From: Defluviitaleaceae bacterium
GTDB taxonomy: Bacteria > Bacillota > Clostridia > Lachnospirales > WQUN01
DNA length: 34,332 nt
Direction of reading: 5' to 3'
Assembly: GCA_009786535.1 (NCBI GenBank)
Contig: WQRX01000002.1
Location: forward strand, 41,813-76,144
The position numbers were made by a program, and so were the translations under genes. Of this stretch, positions 9,321 through 17,876 are shown piece by piece; position 1 is the first letter of the stretch; every line of letters begins with the position of its first letter. The notes under the pieces were generated by a model that saw only the letters and a list, made by a program, of their open reading frames with translations, searched no databases and was not told where the DNA came from.

Positions 9321-10537
9321 TGTTCGCTCCTGTTAAATAAAATCACGCCTGTTTCCATATCCCATGTCACCTGAGTATTGGTTGCATGTGCCACAAATTC
9401 CATAGAAACAAAGATACTGCCGTTAATAATTTGCGCGGGGGTTTCGCCCACAAACACATCGCCGTTTACAATTGCTAAATTGCGCCCGATAAAAAACGTA
9501 ATATTGTCACCGTTCGGGTGTGTTAGCTGCGCAAGCATATGCACACCCTGCCATTCCACCGTATAACCCAGCTGCTCGAACACGGCGCGTATGGGCAGCA
9601 GTGCCTCGCCATGCTTAACGGTTGGGGGCGTATCTAAGGGAAAAAGCCGCCCATCCATAAAGACGCGAATACGCTCGGCGCGTTCTGCCTCTCGTCTTTC
9701 AATTTCATCGAAACCAAATTGCAGTAAGCGGCGGGCATCGCCATGGCGGGATGCATTGTCGGGCGCATTCATTACCACGGCAATAACGCGGCGTCCGTCA
9801 CGTTCCGCCGTTACGGAATGGTTCCACCCTGCTTGGCGAAGTGTACCTGTTTTAAAGCCGTCCGTTCCCGCAAACGGCACACTGGCGCCGGGTAATAAAA
9901 AATTCGTATTATTATAGCGCACGCCGTTAAAATGCATATGAGGGATTGCCGTAATACGCAAAATATCAGGAAAACGGGAAATGAATTCCCGCGTTAGAAT
10001 GGCTATGCTGTACGCATTTGTATGGTGAGGCAGCGCGCCGTGGGAATTGGTGAAGCTGCTGTACATACCCAATTCTGCCGCGACTTCATTCATACGTGCT
10101 ACAAAAACCGCCTCGCTGCCCGAAATATGTTCGGCAAGCACCACCGCCGCCGCGTTCGCAGAAGGCAGCATTAATAATTGCAGAAGTATTTCCACGGAAA
10201 TATATTCCCCCGCGGGCAACGGCACAAAAGACCCCTGCTGCCGCCTGTCGGAAGAAAAAGCCGCAGCGCCCGCGCTTACCCTTATTCGTGTGTCCGGCGT
10301 CAAGTTCCCTGCCTCAATTTCAAGGTATGTAATAAACGCCGTCATGCTTTTGGTCATGCTTGCGGGTATCCAGCGGCGTTCCATTTCCCGTTCGTATAAA
10401 ATTTCCCCTGTATGATAGTCCATCACCACAGCAATAGAGGCGGAAATATTTGGCGCGCCCTGGACGGGCGCAATAAAAAACGCCACCGCGAGTAAAAGCG
10501 CTAATGGCACAATCCATAATTTGCGTAAAATTTTCAT
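9317..10537 (-). CDS. S11 D-alanyl-D-alanine carboxypeptidase (DacA/DacF type) with C-terminal copper-amine-oxidase-N-like domain
   Basis: This 406-residue penicillin-binding protein trims the terminal D-Ala of peptidoglycan pentapeptides outside the membrane. A signal peptide covers about 1-27 (VQGAPNIS region). The three active-site motifs are S60-M-T-K63, S126-A-N128 and K229-T-G231. The C-terminal part (about 290-406), with PPTVKHGEALLPIRAVFEQL and the later ISFVSMEFVAH-like repeat, resembles the copper amine oxidase N-terminal domain common as a wall-associated module in Firmicutes, in place of the usual DacA stalk. An in-frame ATG at 10543 sits 1 base after AAGGTGG, while the ATG at 10537 is 7 bases away, so I chose 10537. 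It is the first gene of the five-gene envelope operon. Confidence 0.92.
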   Translation of the reverse strand: MKILRKLWIVPLALLLAVAFFIAPVQGAPNISASIAVVMDYHTGEILYEREMERRWIPASMTKSMTAFITYLEIEAGNLTPDTRIRVSAGAAAFSSDRRQQGSFVPLPAGEYISVEILLQLLMLPSANAAAVVLAEHISGSEAVFVARMNEVAAELGMYSSFTNSHGALPHHTNAYSIAILTREFISRFPDILRITAIPHMHFNGVRYNNTNFLLPGASVPFAGTDGFKTGTLRQAGWNHSVTAERDGRRVIAVVMNAPDNASRHGDARRLLQFGFDEIERREAERAERIRVFMDGRLFPLDTPPTVKHGEALLPIRAVFEQLGYTVEWQGVHMLAQLTHPNGDNITFFIGRNLAIVNGDVFVGETPAQIINGSIFVSMEFVAHATNTQVTWDMETGVILFNRSEQ

Positions 10538-10630
10538 TTGCATCCCACCTTAACAAAATTCGCGGGGATTATATCACAATTCTTCTTTAAGGGCTATATA
10601 TATGCCTTTTAAAATTTACCGTCGCGCAAA

Positions 10631-10668
10631 TAAAACCGCCCGACTGCTTTTCCACAGCTTCGGGCGGC
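10631..10668 (-). terminator. Rho-independent terminator after the hydrogenase-MCP gene
   Basis: An 8-bp perfect stem (CCGCCCGA at 10636-10643 with TCGGGCGG at 10660-10667) closes a 16-base loop. On the minus strand it is followed by TTTTATTT. It lies about 37 bases past the stop of the gene ending at 10705. Confidence 0.8.
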
Positions 10669-10704
10669 TTGTTTGTTACGGATATTGATTATCCTTAAAA
10701 GTTG

Positions 10705-12621
10705 CTACGTATTAATTTCGTCCATCAGGTTGCCAATGTCTTCCGATTTTTGCTTAATGCCCGCAACGTTGTTGGTAATAGCACCCGTAGCTTGGCGGAT
10801 TTCGTTAATCTGGTCGGCTAGGGTAGATGTGCTTTCGGCTAAGCGATGCAATACCTTGGAGATATTGTCGTTATTGTCGCGGTTTTTGGTTGCGGCGGTC
10901 ATGGATTTTTTGGCAAGGTCGCCTACTTCGCTCGCTACTACGGCAAAACCTACGCCAAATTGCCCTGCGTGCGCCGCTTCAATGGCGGCGTTGATGGACA
11001 GGATATTGGTATTACGGGCAATATTGGTAATTTCACCAATGCTTGCGGTTAACTGCTTAAATACGTCCTGTACTTCCTCCAAGGCTTTTTGCATTTCCAT
11101 ACTGTGCGAAACGGCTTGCTCTACACGGCTGTTAATGGCGGTTGTATCCTCCGCAATGCTAATATTATCGGTAGAAAGTTGTGAAATTAATTCGCTAATC
11201 GAGCCGAAGGTATCCACAATGCGTTGCGCGCCTACTAACTGTGCTTTTAACTGCTCTTTAATAAAGTAAACACAGTTTTCGGGCAGGTTAATGCCCAACG
11301 CAATGGCTTGCGCCATTTTTTTGCAAGTAGGATACCCGCACGAGCAGCAGTCGATGGTTTTATCCAGTTCGCTATGTTTGTGCAGCGCTTCGAAAGCTCT
11401 ATTTGTTTCCGAGTTTCCTGCCCACACGCCCGAATTATAATTAGTATACGAGCAAACAAAGTCGTTTAGCTTCAAGTCCTTATAATAATCACGCAGACCT
11501 TGCAAACGCTCGGCGGGATTGGTCATAATTTTTGGCTTGCCCGTCACTTCGTCCATGACCACGTTGCCTTCTTCATCATGATATTGGTATTCCGCGGCAT
11601 ACTGCACTTGCTTACGCACGTGGAAGGTTTTAATCATTGCATAGTCGGTATGCCCTGTTCTTCCCTCTGTCGCTGTACCAAAGTTACAGCCGCGTCCGCA
11701 ATTTAAGCAGTCGATAAGGTGCGGCGTAGTGCTTACTTTGTGTATCCATGAATTAAATTCACGTAAAAACGGATAGAGATGGCGCTCGCCTTCGGCTTGC
11801 AGTACCAGCGCATCCGGACCCACATAGAAGGCTACATTTTCCTTTAAGCCGCCGGGGATGGGGTACAATGCACCCATACCGTAGTCAACCTCGTCATTTA
11901 CTTTGGGGTAATTACGAATGCTGCGACCGCCCGTATCTCGACGAATGTATTCCATCATATTCTTAAAGGTCACGTTGTAGCCGATAAGACCTTGCCCGCG
12001 AGGGGATTCAATCTCCACTTTTTTGGCAATACAGGGGCTAAGAAAGGCGAGTTCGTCGCTAAGGCCCTTGTACTTTTTCAAGTGAATAGCGGTACACATC
12101 ATGGGGCTTTGTATGGGGATAAGCTGCTTTAACATTTCGGGATGGTGCTTTTCGATAAAGCTAACCACGGCGGGGCATGGCTGAGAGATAGCCGCCTGTG
12201 CGCCATGCTGTTTAATGTATTCCAAATACGCCCAAGACGTAATGTCTGCCCCATAGCTAACGCTGTAGAAACGTTTTACGCCTTTTTCTTTTAAATAACC
12301 GAGAATATGCTCGTATTCATCGCCGTAGTTTAATAACATTGCGGGCGCGATAAGTACAGAAATGTTTTTACCTTGCTTAAGTGCGTCGAAGAATCTTTCC
12401 GTATCATCTTTAAACTTGCGCACACCGTGGGTGCAGGTATCTATGCACGTGGCGCACAAAATGCATTCCTTTCCATCGGTGTACACGTGCAGTGTGCCGT
12501 CATCGGCGGGTACTACTACGTTTGCTTTCAACTCCGGGCATTCGCGAATGCAGTTGTTACAACCTATGCAATTTTCTTCATCGGTGTAGATTAATCCCTT
12601 GTTTAAATCTGCTCTTGCCAT
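10705..12621 (-). CDS. [FeFe]-hydrogenase-like H-cluster protein fused to a chemoreceptor signalling domain
   Basis: The 638-residue soluble protein has three parts. First are two [4Fe-4S] ferredoxin motifs (C18/C21/C24/C28 and C53/C56/C59/C63). Next is an [FeFe]-hydrogenase large-subunit domain with L1 SQPCP (C149), L2 SPCIAKK (C197) and L3 NCGRGC (C308/C312), followed by a CGYPTC iron-sulfur motif. Last is a chemoreceptor-type hairpin (about 530-575; NAAIEAAHAGQFGVGFAVVA) with coiled-coil arms. In L1, catalytic hydrogenases have two adjacent cysteines; here the first, the proton-relay Cys, is Pro. In L2 the usual Met-Pro-Cys is Ser-Pro-Cys. These changes fit the sensory, low-activity classes (HydS-like). 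There is no membrane segment. ATG 12621 is chosen because GGGGGA precedes it by 8 bases; the longer frame to 12726 crosses the promoter region. A role in sensing H2 or redox state is inferred. Confidence 0.85.
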   Translation of the reverse strand: MARADLNKGLIYTDEENCIGCNNCIRECPELKANVVVPADDGTLHVYTDGKECILCATCIDTCTHGVRKFKDDTERFFDALKQGKNISVLIAPAMLLNYGDEYEHILGYLKEKGVKRFYSVSYGADITSWAYLEYIKQHGAQAAISQPCPAVVSFIEKHHPEMLKQLIPIQSPMMCTAIHLKKYKGLSDELAFLSPCIAKKVEIESPRGQGLIGYNVTFKNMMEYIRRDTGGRSIRNYPKVNDEVDYGMGALYPIPGGLKENVAFYVGPDALVLQAEGERHLYPFLREFNSWIHKVSTTPHLIDCLNCGRGCNFGTATEGRTGHTDYAMIKTFHVRKQVQYAAEYQYHDEEGNVVMDEVTGKPKIMTNPAERLQGLRDYYKDLKLNDFVCSYTNYNSGVWAGNSETNRAFEALHKHSELDKTIDCCSCGYPTCKKMAQAIALGINLPENCVYFIKEQLKAQLVGAQRIVDTFGSISELISQLSTDNISIAEDTTAINSRVEQAVSHSMEMQKALEEVQDVFKQLTASIGEITNIARNTNILSINAAIEAAHAGQFGVGFAVVASEVGDLAKKSMTAATKNRDNNDNISKVLHRLAESTSTLADQINEIRQATGAITNNVAGIKQKSEDIGNLMDEINT

Positions 12622-12763
12622 GCGATGTTTCCCCCACTCGTAAATTATTTTGACATGACGAAGCATATCAAAATATATTGTAAATACATCAAAAATGATT
12701 ATAACCTTGTTTCTATATAAGTGCAACTTATTTATAAATAAAACTTATTCAAATAAATCTCAT

Positions 12764-12793
12764 TTGACAATCCCCATTTCTACGATTTATTAT
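12764..12793 (+). promoter_or_regulatory. Vegetative-type promoter of htpG
   Basis: TTGACA at 12764-12769 and TATTAT at 12788-12793 are separated by 18 bases and lie 35 bases before the htpG start. No CIRCE element (TTAGCACTC inverted repeat) is visible, so HrcA control is not indicated. Confidence 0.65.
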
Positions 12794-12828
12794 TGTAGCA
12801 ACACTAAAATAACGGAGGTATGTGTACC

Positions 12829-14787
12829 ATGGAAAAAGGAAATTTATCTATCCACAGCGAAAACATTTTGCCCATCATTAAAAAATGGCTGTATGCAGAC
12901 ATGGACATTTTCGTGCGGGAGTTGGTGAGCAACGGCGTAGATGCGATTACAAAGTTGAAAAAACTAAACGAATTTGGTGAGGCGACCCTTCCCCAAGGGG
13001 AAAGCTTTGCTGTACGCGTAATTGTGGACAAGCCAAACAAGCAAATCCGCTTCGAGGACAACGGCATAGGCATGACCGCCGATGAAATTAAGGAATATAT
13101 TAACCAAATCGCTTTTTCCGGCGCGAATGCCTTCATGGAAAAATATAAAGACCTTGCCGAGGGCGAATTTATTGGGCATTTTGGACTTGGCTTTTACTCC
13201 GCGTTTATGGTGGCGGATAAGGTGGAAATTGACACCCTCTCCTTCCGCGAGGGCGCAGCCCCCGTGCGCTGGCGCTGTGAGGGCGGCATTGAATATGAAA
13301 TGGAAGACAGCGACCGCACCACGCGCGGTACGACCATCACCCTCTATATAAATGAAAGCGGAGAGGAATTTTTAGAAGAATTTACCTTGCGCGGCACCTT
13401 AACTAAATATTGCGGTTTTGTACCCGTGCCGATTTTTATTGAATCGGAGAAAGAGGAGGCGGAAGAAGCTGTAGTGGAAGGCACAGTTGAAGGAGAAGAT
13501 GCTTCGTCTGAAGAGGAGAAAACCGAAGAAAAGCCCGAGGAAAAACCTATCAATGATACGTCGCCTTTATGGATAAAAGCACCCGGCGAATGCACCGACG
13601 ATGATTACAAAGCATTCTACCGCAAGGTATTTAGCGACTTTAACGAACCGCTTTTCTGGATTCACCTAAACATGGACTACCCCTTCCGCCTAAAGGGTAT
13701 TTTGTACTTCCCCAAGCTCAAGCACGACCTTGAGTATATGGAAGGGCAGGTAAAACTGTTTAACAACCAGGTATTTGTTGCGGATAATATAAAGGAAGTG
13801 ATTCCCGAATATTTGCTTCTTTTGAAGGGCGTAATGGATTGCCCCGATTTGCCGTTAAATGTGTCGCGTTCTTTCCTGCAAAACGACGCAAATGTGAAGA
13901 AAATGAGCGGTTATATTTCCCGCAAGGTGGCGGACAAGCTGAATAGCCTGTTTAAAAAAGACCGCGAAACCTACAACGGCTATTGGGACGATATCGCCCC
14001 CTTCATTAAATACGGCTGTATTAAGGAACGCGATTTCTACGACAAAATTAAGGGCAGCCTGTTATACAAAACTACCGACGGCGAATACCAAACCCTTACC
14101 GAATTTACCGACGCTTTGCCTGAAGTCGCGCAAGAGGGTTTTGGTGACAGTTCCAAGGTAAAGAAGACGGTGTTCTACGTTTCCAACGAGCAGGTGCAAA
14201 GCCAGTATATTAAACTGTTTAAGGACCAAGGGCTAAAGGCCGTATTGCTGCACACAAACCTTGACGCGCCCTTTATTTCCTACCTTGAAACCTACGAACC
14301 CGACGTGAAGTTTAACCGCATTGACGCGGATTTAACCGACGCGCTAAAGGACGAAACATCGGAGGAAATTATCAAGGGCGAGGAAAAACAATACGAGGAT
14401 TTGCAAACGCAGTTCCGCAAAATTTTAGGCGATGAAAAATTAAAACTTGACGTGCAGGCGCTAAAGTCCGGAGGGGTATCTTCCGTAATGTTGCTTAGCG
14501 AGCAGTCGCGCCGTATGCAGGAAATGTCTAAAATGTTTGGCGGCGGCATGGCAATGCCGGGTATGTTTGAAGACGAGCTTACGCTGGTGCTAAACCGTAA
14601 CCATACGCTGGTTAGCACGCTACTCGTGATAAAAGACCTGCCCGACCGCACCGAGCATGTGGAATTATTGGCACATCATTTATACGACCTTGCCATGCTG
14701 AGTCACAAACCCCTACCCACCGAGCAAATGACCGCGTTTATCGCAAGGAGCAATAAACTGCTGGAAATGGCGACGCAAGGGCAATAA
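12829..14787 (+). CDS. htpG: Molecular chaperone HtpG (Hsp90) with acidic inter-domain linker
   Basis: HtpG is the cytosolic ATP-dependent bacterial Hsp90 dimer. The 652-residue product shows the GHKL ATPase motifs: ELVSNGVDAITK, DNGIGMTADE and GHFGLGFYSAF. It also has the middle-domain catalytic-loop region (NVSRSFLQND) and a C-terminal dimerisation domain. Residues about 205-242 form an acidic, Glu-rich insertion between the N-terminal and middle domains, in the place of the charged linker of eukaryotic Hsp90 and ahead of the conserved INDTSPLW. The ATG at 12829 lies 10 bases after GGAGG, whereas the in-frame ATG at 12820 is only 1 base away, so the shorter start is chosen. The gene appears monocistronic, with its own promoter and two downstream hairpins. 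Confidence 0.96.
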   Translation: MEKGNLSIHSENILPIIKKWLYADMDIFVRELVSNGVDAITKLKKLNEFGEATLPQGESFAVRVIVDKPNKQIRFEDNGIGMTADEIKEYINQIAFSGANAFMEKYKDLAEGEFIGHFGLGFYSAFMVADKVEIDTLSFREGAAPVRWRCEGGIEYEMEDSDRTTRGTTITLYINESGEEFLEEFTLRGTLTKYCGFVPVPIFIESEKEEAEEAVVEGTVEGEDASSEEEKTEEKPEEKPINDTSPLWIKAPGECTDDDYKAFYRKVFSDFNEPLFWIHLNMDYPFRLKGILYFPKLKHDLEYMEGQVKLFNNQVFVADNIKEVIPEYLLLLKGVMDCPDLPLNVSRSFLQNDANVKKMSGYISRKVADKLNSLFKKDRETYNGYWDDIAPFIKYGCIKERDFYDKIKGSLLYKTTDGEYQTLTEFTDALPEVAQEGFGDSSKVKKTVFYVSNEQVQSQYIKLFKDQGLKAVLLHTNLDAPFISYLETYEPDVKFNRIDADLTDALKDETSEEIIKGEEKQYEDLQTQFRKILGDEKLKLDVQALKSGGVSSVMLLSEQSRRMQEMSKMFGGGMAMPGMFEDELTLVLNRNHTLVSTLLVIKDLPDRTEHVELLAHHLYDLAMLSHKPLPTEQMTAFIARSNKLLEMATQGQ

Positions 14788-14824
14788 AGAACAAGTGTAA
14801 AGAGTGTTTTCTATAATTTTTATC

Positions 14825-14864
14825 AACCCCAACTGATTACAAATTGTAAGCAGTTAGGGTTTTT
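14825..14864 (+). terminator. Rho-independent terminator of htpG
   Basis: AACCC-C-AACTG (14825-14835) pairs with CAGTT-A-GGGTT (14851-14861) with one internal mismatch. A run of five T follows on the plus strand. Confidence 0.75.
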
Positions 14865-14883
14865 ATGTGCTTGTAAAAACATT

Positions 14884-14919
14884 CCCCAAGCCGTTTCTAT
14901 TTAGGCTTGGGAAGTTTTT
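14884..14919. terminator. Bidirectional terminator between htpG and the histidine phosphatase gene
   Basis: CCCAAGCC (14885-14892) pairs with GGCTTGGG (14904-14911). The plus side is followed by AAGTTTTTTATT and the minus side by AATGTTTTTAC. It can serve as a second htpG terminator and as terminator for the minus-strand gene ending at 14923. Confidence 0.8.
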
Positions 14920-14922
14920 TAT

Positions 14923-15555
14923 TCAACGCGATGCACTATAATCTTCTTCGGATAAAACCTCTAAATGACGGCGTTGGTTTACGTGAACTACGGTACGTTC
15001 CTCGCCATTTATGTGCCATTCGTGAATGCCCGTATCGCCGATGGGGAAGCGTATGGGACTTGCAGTCACAGGCAGGCGCAAAAAGCTGTAGCCCAGGTTC
15101 CAAATAAATAACCCGTGCGAAACGACTGCGATAGTCGCATTTGGCGGGTTTTCATTAATTAGGCGAGAAAGAACCGTTTCCGCGCGCATTCGCAGTTGAA
15201 TTTCGCTTTCTTGCTCGTAAAGTGCCGTGTGGGGGTGTTTTATGGTCGGCGCAGGGTATTTTGCGCGGGCTTCTTCTTTGGAAAGCCCCGAAATTAAGCC
15301 CGTGTTCCATTCCATTAGCTCGGGGTCGTACGTTACGCCAAGGTTAGTACGCACGCCAAGTATTTCTGCCACCTTGCTTGCGCGCTTTAACGGGCTAGCG
15401 AATATGTTATCGATACAATGGCGCTCGGCAACCCAGTCTGCCATCAAATGCGCCTGTTTTATGCCCAGCGCGGTAAGCTCCGCATCATATCGTCCTTCAA
15501 TTACACCTGTAATATCCCCTTCGGATTGCCCATGGCGGATAATGAGGAGTTTCAT
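14923..15555 (-). CDS. Histidine phosphatase family protein (phosphoglycerate mutase-like)
   Basis: This 210-residue cytosolic protein belongs to the histidine phosphatase (PhoE/GpmB-like) superfamily. The phospho-acceptor motif LIIRHGQSEGD has R7, H8 and G9, and a second active-site His is in VVSHGLFIWN. An LTALGIKQA segment typical of cofactor-dependent mutase-like phosphatases follows. The substrate cannot be predicted from these motifs; many homologues are broad-specificity phosphatases rather than mutases. The HD-domain gene ends two bases upstream, so the pair is one transcript ending at the hairpin at 14884-14919. Confidence 0.9.
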   Translation of the reverse strand: MKLLIIRHGQSEGDITGVIEGRYDAELTALGIKQAHLMADWVAERHCIDNIFASPLKRASKVAEILGVRTNLGVTYDPELMEWNTGLISGLSKEEARAKYPAPTIKHPHTALYEQESEIQLRMRAETVLSRLINENPPNATIAVVSHGLFIWNLGYSFLRLPVTASPIRFPIGDTGIHEWHINGEERTVVHVNQRRHLEVLSEEDYSASR

Positions 15556-15557
15556 TT

Positions 15558-16067
15558 TTACCCCCTACTCTCTATGCCAAACTCTTGCATAAGCTTGTTA
15601 AACCGAGATTCTTCATGCTTTGCGACGGGGAACGCGGGGTTGTATAAACAATGTTGCAATACATCCGCATCGATGAGAATTTCATCCAATTCTGCGAATT
15701 TGCCGTGCTTGTCGCTATGGTTATAAATGGCAGTGCAAATGGCATCGGTTTCTTCGGGGGTGGTGAGTTGCCATTCGTTCAATAATTCCCGTGTAAAAAC
15801 TGCGCCATCTTTTGCATGGTTGGCAAGGATGGCGGGTACTTTTTTGGGGTCGTGGTTCACTTCGTCTTTCTTTTTATAACTGTAAAGGTCGTGAAGCATA
15901 CCCGCCATAACCGCCAATTCTACATTGGCTTTTCTCTTTTTTGCAATTAACGCGCAAGCGAAGGCTACGCCGTATAGATGTAAATACGCCACGCGTTTGT
16001 CTTCTGCATCTTTCTTTGTGGCAAGCATGACGTTGATGTGTTCCCGCATTTGTTCGACACGATTCAT
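15558..16067 (-). CDS. HD-domain phosphohydrolase
   Basis: The 169-residue product carries an HD metal-dependent phosphohydrolase domain: H30 in AYLHLYG, H59-D60 in GMLHDLYSY, and a downstream IDADVLQH that supplies the last metal-binding Asp. Proteins with this layout hydrolyse nucleotides or other phosphate esters; the substrate here is unknown. I set the start at 16067 because AAGGAGT lies about 7 bases before it; the longer frame from 16115 has no such site. It is followed within two bases by the histidine phosphatase gene, suggesting two phosphatases acting in one process. Confidence 0.85.
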   Translation of the reverse strand: MNRVEQMREHINVMLATKKDAEDKRVAYLHLYGVAFACALIAKKRKANVELAVMAGMLHDLYSYKKKDEVNHDPKKVPAILANHAKDGAVFTRELLNEWQLTTPEETDAICTAIYNHSDKHGKFAELDEILIDADVLQHCLYNPAFPVAKHEESRFNKLMQEFGIESRG

Positions 16068-16190
16068 TGAAAGACTCCTTTTATTCATGTTCGTGCAATA
16101 TTTTTGCATAATCAATAGCTACCTTATGCTTGAGTTGGTTTGCCTTATTTTTATCGGGATTCCCATTCAAATTTCAAGAATCCACACCCC

Positions 16191-17876
16191 CTAATGCAAA
16201 TTTTTCAGTAATGCACTGCCCTTCACCAGCGCGAGCCACAGCGCCAGTGCGGTAAGCACCAGCCCGCCGCCAAATAATACGGCAAATGCTAAAAGCGGGG
16301 TGTGCAGCCAAAACCAGCCTACAAAGCCAACGCCTACGGCTACGCCCATTCCGCCAAAAATCATTAACAGGATATTCATATTTTGCTTAACGGCTACCGC
16401 CTCATTATCCCAGTCCAGCATGGGCTTTACCGTGTCGAAGAATAGTCCAAGGTAGTTAAGAAAAATGGCACAAGGCAAGGTTATAAGAACACCCGCTATA
16501 GCAAGGAGAATGGGCGGCGAAAACAGGATAATAAGTGGGATAAATACCAGCAATAAGCCCGCAAAAATGACCGTAAGCCCGCACGCCGCTTTGGCGTTGA
16601 GCTGGGTGCGGTAGCGCACGGGCAGGTATTTCATTACAAAAAAGTTGCGCCCCTCACGCGATATTGCGGAGGCGGTAATGGTCGCCGCGCCGCTCATGGT
16701 AAGAGATAGGATAGCCATGGCAACCAGCGCTAACGCCGCGGTGCGCGGGTCGGATAAATCTACCGCCGACAGTACTTCCAGTATGCCTTCTCCTTCGCCC
16801 GCAGTTAAAATAGGCACGATAGAAATAACAAGGATAATGGGCATAAAAAGCACCATGAGTACGCAATTCATAAACGCAACGGGACTGCGGAAAAGTACGC
16901 GCAGCTCCTTCATTACATAGGCGCGGAACACACTTTGCCCCGCCGCATGGGTGAGGATATCGTCGGCGGTCATTTTCTTCCCGCCCGAGCCTGATTCGGA
17001 TAAGCCCAGTACGCCTTTGAAATATAGCAACTTCGCGAGGATAAAGAAAAACATAAGCCCCAAAATTGCCATAGAAATATTAGAAATTTGTAATCTTATA
17101 ACTGTATATACATTAGGATACACCGCCGCCCCTACCGCCTGCGCCGCAAGTGCGTTGGTGGGGAAAATCCACTGCATCGCCGTCATTGCTACGGGTTCGC
17201 CCATGAGCATATTCAAGAGGGCTTCCTCGTCTATGGTAAACATGTTTTGCGATTGGGTCATAAACACGATAGCGAGGGCAAGCCCAAACAAGCCAATTAT
17301 CCAGTTATAACGGTCGGGGTTGCGGATAAAACGCACAAAACGCATAAGCAGCATAACAATAACCGTAGAATATACCAGTGGTAAAATTGGAAGCGTTAAT
17401 GCGGTAAATATCATGTTAAAGGTGAGCATTCCCGCACCGATATGCCCCCACAGCGCGGCAAACATTACGCCAACAAGCAGCACCGCAAGCAAGTATTCAA
17501 ATACCAGCGCCACGGCAAATTTGGCGGCGATAATTGCCGCAGGCTTAACAGGCATCGGTAATAGATATTCCACGTCCTTGGAAAAATAAAAAATAGCGGG
17601 TGCCGCCATCAGCGACAGCATAAAGATAAGCACCGCGCCCATGTTTAACGTAACGCCAACGGCTAATTGCAGTTGATTTACCTGTGCGAAAAAGTAGTAC
17701 AGGTTATTTAGCATATAATAAATAAGCCAGCCCATAGGCATAAAGGAAATGCCCACAAAACCCCATAAAAGTATGCCCGCCCATTTATTTTCTTTACCGC
17801 CTACTTTCATGTTAAAGACGGCTTGCCCTACGATAATCTTCAAAAAGGTGCGGAACATGGCGGAAAACTTACGCAT
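16191..17876 (-). CDS. ABC transporter permease (ABC-2-like exporter type)
   Basis: This is a 561-residue integral membrane protein with about 12 hydrophobic segments and no ATPase motifs. Its layout, with a basic N-terminus, a KDVEYLLPMPVKP segment after the third membrane span and a duplicated membrane half, matches the putative ABC exporter permeases of Firmicutes that pair with a separate ATPase. Its start overlaps the ATPase gene by 8 bases, so the two form one transporter. The substrate is unknown. It is the last gene of the four-gene operon starting at 20929; no clear terminator is visible after it. Confidence 0.82.
   Translation of the reverse strand: MRKFSAMFRTFLKIIVGQAVFNMKVGGKENKWAGILLWGFVGISFMPMGWLIYYMLNNLYYFFAQVNQLQLAVGVTLNMGAVLIFMLSLMAAPAIFYFSKDVEYLLPMPVKPAAIIAAKFAVALVFEYLLAVLLVGVMFAALWGHIGAGMLTFNMIFTALTLPILPLVYSTVIVMLLMRFVRFIRNPDRYNWIIGLFGLALAIVFMTQSQNMFTIDEEALLNMLMGEPVAMTAMQWIFPTNALAAQAVGAAVYPNVYTVIRLQISNISMAILGLMFFFILAKLLYFKGVLGLSESGSGGKKMTADDILTHAAGQSVFRAYVMKELRVLFRSPVAFMNCVLMVLFMPIILVISIVPILTAGEGEGILEVLSAVDLSDPRTAALALVAMAILSLTMSGAATITASAISREGRNFFVMKYLPVRYRTQLNAKAACGLTVIFAGLLLVFIPLIILFSPPILLAIAGVLITLPCAIFLNYLGLFFDTVKPMLDWDNEAVAVKQNMNILLMIFGGMGVAVGVGFVGWFWLHTPLLAFAVLFGGGLVLTALALWLALVKGSALLKNLH

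Noticed and set aside
12622..12726. Longer start for the hydrogenase-MCP fusion
   Set aside because: The 35 extra residues come from AT-rich promoter-like DNA, and GGGGGA is well placed for the ATG at 12621.
12730..12828. CIRCE heat-shock operator upstream of htpG
   Set aside because: No TTAGCACTC-N9-GAGTGCTAA match or close variant is present; only AT-rich sequence and a TTGACA/TATTAT promoter.
13344..13595. Serine-rich open frame antisense to htpG
   Set aside because: It is the shadow of the Glu-rich linker codons, with no ribosome site and no protein-like features.
16140..16190. GGATTC/GAATCC inverted repeat as terminator of the ABC permease operon
   Set aside because: The stem is only 6 bp with a long loop, and on the minus strand it is followed by A-rich rather than T-rich sequence.
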